DNA from: Ahrensia sp. R2A130
Lineage (GTDB): Bacteria; Pseudomonadota; Alphaproteobacteria; Rhizobiales; Rhizobiaceae
DNA length: 64,000 nt
Direction: 5' to 3'
Assembly: GCF_000179775.1 (NCBI RefSeq)
Contig: NZ_AEEB01000017.1
Coordinates: 124,001-188,000, forward strand
In this document: positions 1 to 8,688 of the stretch, one piece after another
How the letters are laid out: the number at the start of each line of letters is the position of its first letter
Numbering within the stretch: position 1 is the stretch's first letter
The notes under the pieces: model-generated
The model's input: only the letters and a program-made list of their open reading frames with translations
What the model was told of the DNA's origin: nothing
Database searches by the model: none
Program-made: the position numbers and the translations under genes

Positions 1-569
1 CATCGGGCGGAGCGCAGCGCATTACATCTTACGCAAAGACGCGCGGTGAAGAAGTTGATGCAAATGAGGTCCATCGCCTGAAAACCCAGCACTTTAATTC
101 CGGTATGGAAATTGGTGGGCTGAAACCGCGACCAGGCGTTTTGGAAATCATGCGGTGGGCTGCAAAAGAAGGCGTAAAAACAGCTTTTGTGACATCCACA
201 TCGCGTGACAATATCGAGATCACCTTCAAGGCGCTTGGCAATACATTGACCGAAAGCGACTTCAATCTCGTCACTAACGCTGCGATGACCGCAGCGCCCA
301 AGCCAGCTCCGGATATCTATAATCTTGCGCTTGAGAAACTCGGCATTAGCGCTTCGGAAGCTGTGGCCGTCGAAGACACTGCAACTTCGCTTCAGTCGCC
401 GCTTGCTGCCCAAATCGCCACTGTTGCCTTTCCCGGCGCAAACAGTCTTGGCCAGAATTACGGACATGCAGCCGCAGTCGTAGATCGGTTATCCGTGGAG
501 GTGATCACATCTATTTTGCTCTCAGGCGACGCTGCTGGCGCAGATGATCGGCGTGTGGCAGCTGGATAA
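1..569 (+). CDS. HAD-superfamily hydrolase, 5' truncated by window edge
   Basis: The open frame runs in from the window edge without a stop (codons in phase from base 3), so only about 188 C-terminal residues are visible. The visible part has the cap-to-core segment of HAD subfamily IA phosphatases (beta-phosphoglucomutase/Gph type): LKPRPGV followed by the motif II region with FVTSTSR, then a motif IV region VAVEDTATS. These enzymes remove phosphate from small sugar phosphates or related metabolites in the cytoplasm. The catalytic DxD of motif I lies upstream of the window, so activity cannot be judged. An in-frame ATG at 105 is internal to the domain and is not the real start. The substrate is unknown. 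Confidence 0.8.
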   Translation, partial: SGGAQRITSYAKTRGEEVDANEVHRLKTQHFNSGMEIGGLKPRPGVLEIMRWAAKEGVKTAFVTSTSRDNIEITFKALGNTLTESDFNLVTNAAMTAAPKPAPDIYNLALEKLGISASEAVAVEDTATSLQSPLAAQIATVAFPGANSLGQNYGHAAAVVDRLSVEVITSILLSGDAAGADDRRVAAG

Positions 570-645
570 GGCTGCTGAGTGTAAATGTGCGAAGCGATTT
601 TTTATTGCTCTGAATTAGCGCAGAATGTCGCAGGCGAAATTCATT

Positions 646-671
646 GGAACGACGAGTTGCCACATGTCGTT
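646..671 (+). promoter_or_regulatory. Candidate EcfG/RpoE2-type general stress promoter
   Basis: GGAAC at 646-650, a 17-base spacer, then CGTT at 668-671. This matches the alphaproteobacterial general stress sigma factor consensus GGAAC-N16/17-CGTT. It lies in a non-coding gap about 90 bases before the small membrane protein gene starting at 762. The match is by eye only. Confidence 0.5.
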
Positions 672-761
672 ATCCCATCACTGAGGCTATCTTAGCTGAC
701 CGAAAAGCAGTGATGCAATTTTGAAGCATGCACCGCGCATATGACTTGGATGGGAACTCAA

Positions 762-1061
762 ATGGCCCACACGAAGGCACTGCTTCTTCGCAATCGCGAA
801 TGTATCGATGAATCATCAGGCCAGATCAGTGGCATTGACCGCGTTGCCCGTGCATTTCTCTCCTTAAAATCGTCGGAGAGATTGGCGGTTACTATCTTGG
901 CGGTATTGGGTCTGTTTGCTCTTTGCGGGCTTGCCGCTTCTGTCGCTCATGGATTTTCCATGCCGGTAGCCACCGGTGCACTTGGGGTGTTGCTGGGTGC
1001 CCCGGGTATCGCTTTGTCGTTCTTTGATCGCAATGCCACTTCGGATTGCGACGAAAGCTAA
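762..1061 (+). CDS. Small hypothetical membrane protein
   Basis: A 99-residue protein of unknown function. A hydrophilic N-terminal third is followed by two hydrophobic stretches (roughly residues 40-65 and 66-85), so it probably sits in the inner membrane with a short acidic tail. I chose the ATG at 762 because GGGA lies at a suitable distance; an ATG at 741 would add seven residues but has no visible ribosome binding site. A candidate EcfG-type promoter lies upstream, so it may be a general stress gene. The stop is only a few bases from the convergent FAD dehydrogenase gene, with no room for a separate terminator. Confidence 0.55.
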   Translation: MAHTKALLLRNRECIDESSGQISGIDRVARAFLSLKSSERLAVTILAVLGLFALCGLAASVAHGFSMPVATGALGVLLGAPGIALSFFDRNATSDCDES

Positions 1062-1065
1062 CTGT

Positions 1066-2718
1066 TTAAGCTATATTCTTTGACCGGCCAGCGTTGCGGC
1101 CGGAAAAAATACAGCCTCCCAAAAACGTGCCTTCCAGCGAATTGTATCCGTGGTATCCGCCGCCGCCGAAGCCTGCCGCTTCGCCTGCTGCAAACAGGCC
1201 TTTTATGACATTGCCCGATGCGTCGAGCGCACGGCTTTCAAGGTCGGTCTGAAGCCCGCCAAGCGTTTTGCGCGTTATGACATGCAATTTCACAGCGATG
1301 AGTGGACCATTATTCGGGTCAAGAAATTTGTGCGGCTTTGCTGTGCGAATAAGCTTGTCACCGCGATAGTTTCGCGCTGCATGGATCGCCATGATTTGTG
1401 CATCTTTGGAAAACGGATTGTCCACCTGCATGTCGCGGGCAGCGATCTGCCCATGAAGCCTGTCGTGATCGATCAAGCCACCACCGGCAACTTGGTTCAT
1501 GCCTGCCACAAGTTGTTGAAGATCGTTGGCGACGATGAAGTCTTCGCCTTTTTGTTTGAAGGCTTCCACCGCATCGGTCGCACCTTTGCCAAGGCGGCTG
1601 CGAATCACTTCGAGCCACTTCTTCGACGTAAGGTCAGGGTTCTGTTCGGAGCCGGATAGCGCGAACTCCTTTTCGATCACCTTCTGCGTCAGCACGAACC
1701 AGCTGTAATCGTAGCCGGTGGCAAGGATCTGCTTCAGCGAACCTATCGTGTCGAAACCGGGGAGGGCAGGCGGGTTGAGACGATCTCCGGTCGCGGAAAA
1801 CCACATAGAGGACGGGCCTGGCAGAATGCGGATGCCGTGATTGGGCCAGATAGGGTCCCAGTTTTTCACACCTTCCGTGTAGTGCCACATGCGGTCTTTG
1901 TTGATGAGGTTGGCACCAGCTGCGCGCGCAATGTCGATACCTCGCCCATCCACATGGGCCGGTACACCGCAGACTATATCGTTGGGTGCAGGTCCAAGCC
2001 GTTCGACCGGCCACAGTTCACGCACCTTATCGATATTACCACCGACGCCGCCGGTGGTGACGAAGACGCTTGGGGCGGAAAGATCGAAATCAGCCACGAC
2101 GTCGCGGCTGCTCGCCTGTCCGCGTTCTTTCACGTCATCGGCCAGAACTTCGCCGGTTACGCCTGTGACTGCTCCGTTGGAGATGGTGATGTCGTTCATC
2201 CGGTGGCGAAACCGCAGATCGACCAAGCCGTTGGCCACATGCTCTTTCACGCGCCTTACAAACGGCTCGATGGAGCCGGGACCGGTTCCCCATGTGATAT
2301 GAAAACGCGGTACGGAATTGCCGTGGCCGTTGGCAAAAGACCCACCGCGTTCTGCCCATCCGACAACGGGGAACCAGCGCATGCCTTGTTCGTAGAGCCA
2401 GCTGCGCATCTCGCCAGCGGCAAAATCGACATAGGCCTCAGCCCATTTGCGGGGCCATGCGTCTTCCGGGCGATCAAATTGTGCTGATCCCATCCAGTCA
2501 TTCAGGGCCAGTTCGCGGCTATCGCGTATGCCCATACGGCGCTGTTCCGGCGTATCCACAAGGCATAGGCCGCCGAGAGACCAGAAAGCTTGTCCGCCAA
2601 GATAATTTTCAGGTTCCTGATCGAGAAGTATGACCTTCTTGCCACGGTCTCCCAACTCAGCGGCTGCCGCTAATCCAGCAAGCCCGCCACCCACGATAAT
2701 GACATCTGCATCAGCCAT
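1066..2718 (-). CDS. FAD-binding dehydrogenase (fumarate reductase/KstD-like flavoprotein)
   Basis: A 550-residue flavoprotein of the fumarate reductase/succinate dehydrogenase flavoprotein superfamily. The N-terminus has the dinucleotide-binding Rossmann motif VIIVGGGLAG (residues 6-15) followed by an acidic strand end (LLDQEPE). The C-terminus carries the glycine-rich FAD closure (GFGGGGYHGYNSLEG) typical of COG3573-type predicted oxidoreductases of about 550 residues. No signal peptide is visible, so it is probably cytoplasmic. The substrate is not evident; homologues are annotated only as FAD-binding dehydrogenase. Its start overlaps the end of the BASS transporter gene by 8 bases, so the two are probably co-transcribed and the transporter may import a substrate for it. 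Confidence 0.85.
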   Translation of the reverse strand: MADADVIIVGGGLAGLAAAAELGDRGKKVILLDQEPENYLGGQAFWSLGGLCLVDTPEQRRMGIRDSRELALNDWMGSAQFDRPEDAWPRKWAEAYVDFAAGEMRSWLYEQGMRWFPVVGWAERGGSFANGHGNSVPRFHITWGTGPGSIEPFVRRVKEHVANGLVDLRFRHRMNDITISNGAVTGVTGEVLADDVKERGQASSRDVVADFDLSAPSVFVTTGGVGGNIDKVRELWPVERLGPAPNDIVCGVPAHVDGRGIDIARAAGANLINKDRMWHYTEGVKNWDPIWPNHGIRILPGPSSMWFSATGDRLNPPALPGFDTIGSLKQILATGYDYSWFVLTQKVIEKEFALSGSEQNPDLTSKKWLEVIRSRLGKGATDAVEAFKQKGEDFIVANDLQQLVAGMNQVAGGGLIDHDRLHGQIAARDMQVDNPFSKDAQIMAIHAARNYRGDKLIRTAKPHKFLDPNNGPLIAVKLHVITRKTLGGLQTDLESRALDASGNVIKGLFAAGEAAGFGGGGYHGYNSLEGTFLGGCIFSGRNAGRSKNIA

Positions 2719-3598
2719 CGTTCAGCGCCTCCCCGCGTGAAGCGTGTCGGAACCATGCCACAACCGGCAGTGTCACCACATACATGGTCAGCCCATAGGC
2801 GGCTGCGGGAAGCGCGAACGCGGAAAATCCAGCAGCGCCCGATCCGGCAAGGATAGCACCTAAAGTGATGCCGACTGTTGAATTCTGAACGCCAGCTTCG
2901 ATAGCAATTGTTCGACGCTCCTGCGGCGACAGGCCCAAAACCAACGCCAGAACAAAACCTGTGATGATCAGAACGATGTTGAGCGAAATGACTGCGGGAC
3001 CGAGCTTTGGAAGTTGGGAGATAAACAGAGTCCAGTTCGTCGCCAGCGCTGCAACAACGATGACGACGAACAGAATGAAAGAAAAACGAGTTGCAACGGT
3101 CTCGACATTTGCAACAAAGCCAGGCGCAAAATGGCGGACGGCTACGCCAATCAAAACCGGTACGGCGGTAATGAGAAACATCGAAATTGCTATGCTGGTC
3201 ACGTCTACTGGTGGCGCGCTTGATCCCATGAAGTGATCAACCGAAAAGGCAATTGCAAAAGGTACTGTGAAGATAGTGATGAGGCTGACGACGGCTGTAA
3301 GCGAAACGGACAGGGCCACATCACCACGGGCGATCTTTGACATCATGTTGCTGGTAACGCCGCCGGGGCAGAGCGACAAAATCATCAGGCCAACCGAGAG
3401 TTCCGGCGACAATCCGGCAAGCTGCGCTATCCCAAATGCTGCAATTGGCACAACGATAACCTGCGCTATGAACCCAACCCCAAATGCTTTGGGGCGTATC
3501 GCGACGCGCTTGAAATCAGCCAGAGTGAGCCCCAAGCCCAACGTCAGCATTATGATGGCAAGTGCGAGCGGTAATCCGACCGAAATCAGCAGGCCCAT
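2711..3598 (-). CDS. Bile acid:sodium symporter (BASS) family transporter
   Basis: A 295-residue, very hydrophobic protein with about nine or ten membrane segments. It has the BASS-family features of a glycine/proline-rich LSLCPGGVTSN segment around residues 75-90 and a GVQNSTVGITLG segment near residue 240, both of which form the substrate crossover region in this family. Bacterial BASS members import organic anions with sodium. The bile acid name reflects the eukaryotic relatives and says little about the substrate here. It is first in a two-gene unit with the FAD dehydrogenase, overlapping it by 8 bases. It is divergent from the PfkB kinase, with the shared promoter region lying in 3599-3748. 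Confidence 0.85.
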   Translation of the reverse strand: MGLLISVGLPLALAIIMLTLGLGLTLADFKRVAIRPKAFGVGFIAQVIVVPIAAFGIAQLAGLSPELSVGLMILSLCPGGVTSNMMSKIARGDVALSVSLTAVVSLITIFTVPFAIAFSVDHFMGSSAPPVDVTSIAISMFLITAVPVLIGVAVRHFAPGFVANVETVATRFSFILFVVIVVAALATNWTLFISQLPKLGPAVISLNIVLIITGFVLALVLGLSPQERRTIAIEAGVQNSTVGITLGAILAGSGAAGFSAFALPAAAYGLTMYVVTLPVVAWFRHASRGEALNDG

Positions 3599-3748
3599 TT
3601 TTCGATTCCTCTTGTGAAGACTGCGACAGGTTAGGCCATGCTGCGGTTCGGCGATAGGGAAGGGTCTACATGTTATTTAGGAGTTGGATCATACCCTTAG
3701 GTCGCGCTAAACGTCAGAAAGTGCGAATTCTCAAATACAGGTCTGACC

Positions 3749-4684
3749 GTGATTATCAGCTGCGGTGAAGCGCTTATCGATATGTTGCCACGCCAATCGG
3801 CCAGCGGCGAAGACGTGTTCCTTCCTGTTGCCGGTGGGGCCTTGTTCAACACGGCCATTGCCTTGGGGCGCTTGGGCGAAGATGCGGGTTTCGTGTCGGG
3901 CATTTCTACCGACATGTTTGGCCGACAGCTCATTGATGCGCTTGCTGCCTCGAAGGTGGACACAAGCCACTGCATTCGCAGCGCACGCCCAACAACACTG
4001 GCCTTCGTGCAGTTGACAGACGGGCAAGCGAAATATGCTTTTTTCGATGAAAATACGGCAGGCTCTGGCCTTCAGCCCGATGACTTGCCGACATTGCCAT
4101 CGGATGTGGACGCCTTGCACTTCGGTGGCATCAGTCTGATCCCTGAGCCGGGCGCAAAGGCATATGAGAGCTTGCTGGCTCAAATGAGCGACAAAACCGT
4201 CATCAGTATTGATCCCAATATCCGGCCCGGCTTCATCAGCGATGAGGCGGGTTACCGCGCTCGTATTGGTCGCATGATCGGGCAGTCCGACATCGTCAAA
4301 GTGTCTGATGATGATCTCGATTGGTTGGCGCAAAGTGATAGTGCAGGCGCTGACCCGGAAGGTATGGCGAGGCAATGGTTACAGTCCGGCGTTGCGCTGG
4401 TCATCATCACGCGTGGTTCAGACGGCGCACAATTGCTGCGCAACAGTGGGGAGCTCACGGCTCCTGTAAAGCCGGCTCAGGTCGTGGACACCATTGGCGC
4501 GGGTGACACCTTTAACGCGGGGTTTCTTGCCGGTCTGCGTCGGGTTGGGTGCCTGAACAAAACAGCTATCAGGCAAGCGAGCGATGAAAATCTGCTTGAA
4601 GCCCTCGACCTCGCCAATCGCGTAGCCGCAGTCACTGTCTCACGCGCCGGTGCTAATCCGCCGTGGCAGAACGAGCTTTCGTAG
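3749..4684 (+). CDS. PfkB-family carbohydrate kinase (fructokinase-like)
   Basis: A 311-residue cytoplasmic sugar kinase of the ribokinase/PfkB family. It has the N-terminal substrate-binding pattern (GEALIDMLP, then GGALFNTAIALGRLG at about residues 30-44) and the C-terminal signature DTIGAGDTFNAGF near residue 250, which holds the catalytic Asp and the anion hole. The closest family I recognise is bacterial fructokinase. The length is normal. It is a single gene, divergent from the BASS transporter and convergent with the GGDEF-EAL gene. Sugar specificity cannot be read from sequence. Confidence 0.85.
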   Translation: MIISCGEALIDMLPRQSASGEDVFLPVAGGALFNTAIALGRLGEDAGFVSGISTDMFGRQLIDALAASKVDTSHCIRSARPTTLAFVQLTDGQAKYAFFDENTAGSGLQPDDLPTLPSDVDALHFGGISLIPEPGAKAYESLLAQMSDKTVISIDPNIRPGFISDEAGYRARIGRMIGQSDIVKVSDDDLDWLAQSDSAGADPEGMARQWLQSGVALVIITRGSDGAQLLRNSGELTAPVKPAQVVDTIGAGDTFNAGFLAGLRRVGCLNKTAIRQASDENLLEALDLANRVAAVTVSRAGANPPWQNELS

Positions 4685-4705
4685 GCCCCATTGTTGGAGG
4701 TTGAG

Positions 4706-7132
4706 TTACGCTGCCAACAACGCCTTACGAACGGTTTCGAGTTGTCTGTGCTGCGGGGTGCAGGATTGCTCCCTCAGCCACGCCTTCAGATTTTCGAGCG
4801 GGAGTGGGCGTGAGAAGTGGTATCCCTGCAATCCGTCGGCACCGGCTGCGGTCGCCATGGCAACTTCGGCTTGGGTTTCGACCCCTTCAACAATGACGGC
4901 TGATCCCAGCGAGTGCGACATTGAAATAACGGATGCCATGATGGTGTGCAGACGTGGGCTGCCCACGGCTTCGCTAACCAATGAGCGGTCAATTTTGATG
5001 ACATCAACCGGAATGCTGGCCAGACGAGAAAGGTTCGAGAAGCCTTTGCCGAAATCGTCGATAGCAACAGTAAAGCCTTGCTCCTGAACGGCTTGAACCG
5101 TTCTGGAAAATGCCTCTCGTGAAGCGCCCATCACATCTTCTGTAACCTCGACCTGCAAACGGGAAGGCGCAAAACCTGCATCGGCACACTGCTTCTTTAG
5201 CTGCTTGCTGAAGCTGGGAGCAGAGAAGTGCTCCGCACCGATATTCACCGCAACGTTGAGGTGAAAACCTGAGGCATCCATGGCCTGCATGTCTCGGATT
5301 GCTCTGCGAACAACCCAGTCTCCCAGGTTTTCCATAGCGTGTGTCTGTTGTATGGCGGGCAGAAACATGTTCGGTGGAATCTGGCCCAATGTCGGGTGTT
5401 TCCAGCGAACCAAAGCTTCAACGGAAGTGACGCGATTTTTGGTAAGGCAATATTTCGGCTGGTACTCAAGAACCAACTGATCGTCTTCGATCGCCGTTTT
5501 TACAGCAGCCAGAATTTCGCTTTTACCGCCTAAAGCATGTTTGGGATTGTAGATTTCAAACCGCCCCTTGCCGTTGGCTTTTGCCAGATAGAGCGCCACA
5601 TCGGCCCTGCGCAACAAGTCCTCAATCGCGGTTCCGTGCTCTGGATATGTCGCGCCACCTGAAGAGCTTCCGCAGGGTATGGAGATGCCATTCACGCTAA
5701 CACTGTTTGGGAGTTCGAGGCGCAAACGTTCGCACAATACACGCACATCATCGATTGCGTCCGGTATCGGAAGTAGAATTGCGAACTCGTCACCGCCAAT
5801 ACGGCCTATAATTGGGTGAGCACCAACCACGCCCCGAAATTCACGGTCCATGAAGCGTTTGGTTGCAGGATAAAGTCCCTTTGCGAATGCCTGTAGGTAA
5901 GCATCGCCGACTGCATGGCCTTGCGTGTCGTTGATTTCCTTGAACCCATCAAGATCGACGAAGATCAACACACCCCGTTTGCTTAGCGCCATACGCTGCC
6001 CGATCTGCGTGGTTCCAGCCTGCTGAAAGTAATTTCGGTTACCGATGCCGGTAACGCTGTCTTGCACCGACAGCTCTTCCAGCTTTCGGGCGTCGTCCTG
6101 CACTGTCATTGCCAACTCGTTGTAGGCCTGAACGATGTTCTGCAGCTCGTAGAAACTTGTATTGGTTGTAGCCGGTGGAACGGCCGCCGGCATGCCTGCT
6201 TTGGATTGCGCTTGCAGATGGCGGGTCATGTTTTCTAACGGCTTTGCCAGCCAAGTGATGAACCCTTTGATAAGTGCCAGCGCAACAAGCGCTGCAACCA
6301 GCAGCCCTAGAATGATTGGTTTCAGGTTCTCGAAAGCCTTGGCGTGAAGCTCTTTAACAGGCTGTGGGATCATAACGCCCCAGCCGGGGCCGCGTACGGA
6401 TGTCAGTCCTGCGATCATGTCGCCTTTAAGCGCTGGCGAATAGAATTGTTCGATGCCGGTTTCACCGTTCATCATTCTTTTTACGGCTGAGATTTTTGAG
6501 ATGTTCTTGCGAGCGGCAACCCATGATGGAAGCGGGTGGGCGAGTACGTTACCGGCTTGATCAACGATTGCGGCGTGGCCTTGATCACCAAAGGCAATTT
6601 GCTTGCCCAGTTCCTGAAAGTAGCCTGTGCCCATACGAGCAATCACCAAGTATCCGTTGATACGGCCAACGATAGGCATGAAGTTGCCGGTCTTGCTTTG
6701 GATTGCAGGCAAAAACCGCAGGCCTTTGCGAGACCCTTGAATTTTTGCCGCTTTCAATAGCTCCGGATTAGCTATTTCCGGCGCGAGCTCTGTTTTGCCC
6801 GTCACAAATGCAATGATCCGCCCAGTCGTTGGATCGACGATGCTAACGCATTCGATCCTCATGGCTTCCAGCATAGGGCTTGTACCGGAATTGTTGCGGG
6901 AATCTGCCAGCATGGTTGCAACTGAAGCAATGGTTGCACGAACATCTTTTTCATAGCGCGACAGAGCGGCGGAAAGGTTCTGCGCCAAAAGCAAATGGCG
7001 GTCTTGCACCTCATCGAATTCCCGCTCCAAAGTGCGCTGGTAGGAGAACCAGGTAAAGCCGGCCAGTGGTAACAAACCGATCACCAGCAGCGCGGTAATG
7101 AATGCGGTTCTGATACGGATTTTAAAATCCAT
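4706..7132 (-). CDS. Membrane sensor GGDEF-EAL protein (cyclic-di-GMP turnover)
   Basis: An 808-residue protein from the ATG at 7132; an in-frame start at 7195 would add 21 residues without membrane character. Order of domains: an N-terminal membrane helix, a periplasmic cache-like sensor region to about residue 280, a second membrane helix (residues 285-305), a linker, a GGDEF domain with an intact RIGGDEFAILLP motif, and a C-terminal EAL domain with intact EALVRWKHP. Because both catalytic motifs are intact it may make and break cyclic-di-GMP. The signal is unknown but would be sensed in the periplasm. It is monocistronic and convergent with the PfkB kinase. Confidence 0.9.
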   Translation of the reverse strand: MDFKIRIRTAFITALLVIGLLPLAGFTWFSYQRTLEREFDEVQDRHLLLAQNLSAALSRYEKDVRATIASVATMLADSRNNSGTSPMLEAMRIECVSIVDPTTGRIIAFVTGKTELAPEIANPELLKAAKIQGSRKGLRFLPAIQSKTGNFMPIVGRINGYLVIARMGTGYFQELGKQIAFGDQGHAAIVDQAGNVLAHPLPSWVAARKNISKISAVKRMMNGETGIEQFYSPALKGDMIAGLTSVRGPGWGVMIPQPVKELHAKAFENLKPIILGLLVAALVALALIKGFITWLAKPLENMTRHLQAQSKAGMPAAVPPATTNTSFYELQNIVQAYNELAMTVQDDARKLEELSVQDSVTGIGNRNYFQQAGTTQIGQRMALSKRGVLIFVDLDGFKEINDTQGHAVGDAYLQAFAKGLYPATKRFMDREFRGVVGAHPIIGRIGGDEFAILLPIPDAIDDVRVLCERLRLELPNSVSVNGISIPCGSSSGGATYPEHGTAIEDLLRRADVALYLAKANGKGRFEIYNPKHALGGKSEILAAVKTAIEDDQLVLEYQPKYCLTKNRVTSVEALVRWKHPTLGQIPPNMFLPAIQQTHAMENLGDWVVRRAIRDMQAMDASGFHLNVAVNIGAEHFSAPSFSKQLKKQCADAGFAPSRLQVEVTEDVMGASREAFSRTVQAVQEQGFTVAIDDFGKGFSNLSRLASIPVDVIKIDRSLVSEAVGSPRLHTIMASVISMSHSLGSAVIVEGVETQAEVAMATAAGADGLQGYHFSRPLPLENLKAWLREQSCTPQHRQLETVRKALLAA

Positions 7133-7398
7133 GGTTTTGCGCGCCTCTCGCAAACAGCCATCAATTGGTTTTGGTGGCTTTGTAGAGCAGCACAATCGCA
7201 GGTGCGGTTTCGTGTCGGGTTAACCCCTGTGACATCCTTCAGAATTGGTAAATGAAAGCACACTGGGCTTCCCGTTAATTTTTAGTATCTCGTCATCTTG
7301 AAATTCAGGCCTATAGCAATCGCGCCTTCGCCGGTGGACCCGGCCCTGCAGAGCGCGGTACTCTCCCTTCATAAACTGAAGCGCAGGCATGATCTAAA

Positions 7399-8532
7399 AT
7401 GAAAATCACAAACGTCACCGCGCACTGCCTGACGCAAAAACTTGACGGTAATAATCGTTTCGACAGCGCGTTTTCCACCTTTACCGAGCGTGCCGCATGT
7501 CTGGTGGAGATCGAGACGGACACTGGCCTCATCGGATGGGGTGAATGCCTCGGTCCCAACAAGGTGAATGCTGCCATCGTTGAAGCCATGACGCCGGCTT
7601 TAATCGGTCGCGATCCTCTCGACATCGAGCCCATCTGGTTCGACCTTTATTCGGCATGGCGCGATCAGGGACAGCGCGGCGTAACGATGACTGCACAATC
7701 GGGTATCGACATTGCGTTGTGGGATATCGCGGGCAAGCATTTCGGTGTGCCGGTTTACCGCTTGCTCGGCGGCGCTCACCGCACATCCGTTCCCGCATAT
7801 GCCACAGGCGGCTTCCGCCCCCGTGACAAAGACCGGTTGGAACGATTGGTAGAAGAAACGGCCGCCTATATGGCTGATGGCTTCACCGCGACGAAGATTA
7901 AGATCGGTTTTGGCGTCGATGAAGATGAGGCAGTCATCCGTGCTGTGCGCGATGCAATTGGTGATGATGCGGAGCTGATGATCGATGCCAACCATGGTTA
8001 TGATGCCATCGAAGCCATCGAACTGGGCCGCCGTATTGCCGATTGCAGGATCGGTTGGTTCGAAGAACCTGTCGTTCCAGAACAGTTGAACGCGTACCGT
8101 CGTGTCCGCGAAGGCCAGCCAATACCGGTGGCGGGTGGTGAAACCTGGCACGGTCGCCTTGCCCACCGACAAGCTATCGAAGCAGATGCCATCGATATTC
8201 TCCAACCGGACGTTGCCGGTTGTGGCGGCATCACCGAGATGCGCAAGATCATCGCACACGCTGAAACCTCTGGAATTCGGGTCGTGCCTCACGTCTGGGG
8301 AACCGGTGTAAATGTTGCTGCATCACTTCACATGCTGGCCACTATTCCACCCCAGCCTGGGCGTCATTCGAGCCGCGATCCATGGTTGGAATTCGACCAG
8401 ACGCCACACGCCTACCGCATGGCAGTGCTGCAGGATCCGATTACACAAACCGCTGGCCGCGTTGCTGTTCCAGACAAGCCGGGACTGGGTGTCGAAATCG
8501 ACCGGCATGTCTTGGAAGAGTTCCGCGCCTAA
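7399..8532 (+). CDS. Mandelate racemase/muconate lactonizing enzyme family protein
   Basis: A 377-residue enolase-superfamily enzyme. The N-terminal capping domain (to about residue 125) is followed by the barrel with the expected catalytic pieces: TKIKIG (KxK general base), DANHGY and FEEPV and GGETW (three metal ligands on successive strands), and PHVWGTG (His). This set fits the mandelate racemase subgroup, which abstracts a proton alpha to a carboxylate, usually in sugar acid dehydration. Substrate unknown. The gene stands alone between the GGDEF-EAL gene (divergent) and the iron-type permease, so context does not help. Confidence 0.88.
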   Translation: MKITNVTAHCLTQKLDGNNRFDSAFSTFTERAACLVEIETDTGLIGWGECLGPNKVNAAIVEAMTPALIGRDPLDIEPIWFDLYSAWRDQGQRGVTMTAQSGIDIALWDIAGKHFGVPVYRLLGGAHRTSVPAYATGGFRPRDKDRLERLVEETAAYMADGFTATKIKIGFGVDEDEAVIRAVRDAIGDDAELMIDANHGYDAIEAIELGRRIADCRIGWFEEPVVPEQLNAYRRVREGQPIPVAGGETWHGRLAHRQAIEADAIDILQPDVAGCGGITEMRKIIAHAETSGIRVVPHVWGTGVNVAASLHMLATIPPQPGRHSSRDPWLEFDQTPHAYRMAVLQDPITQTAGRVAVPDKPGLGVEIDRHVLEEFRA

Positions 8533-8581
8533 GCGGCCTTAAGCCACACAATCAATTCACTTTGATCGCGTTTCTTAAACT

Positions 8582-8596
8582 GGACAAATTATGTCC
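8582..8596. promoter_or_regulatory. Short inverted repeat upstream of iron-type permease
   Basis: GGACA-AATTA-TGTCC: two 5-base arms around a 5-base AT centre, in the gap between the enolase-superfamily gene and the ABC permease. It could be an operator, but I do not recognise the binding protein. Confidence 0.25.
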
Positions 8597-8688
8597 GGTA
8601 TTGCATCTCCACAGAACACCTTGTTCCGTCCGGCCATAATCCGGCGATATTGCCTGTCTCCAGGCAGTTGGAGATCACACCTTCCCCC

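Noticed and set aside
1150..2487. Long plus-strand frames opposite the FAD dehydrogenase
   Set aside because: They are shadows of a well-defined flavoprotein on the minus strand.
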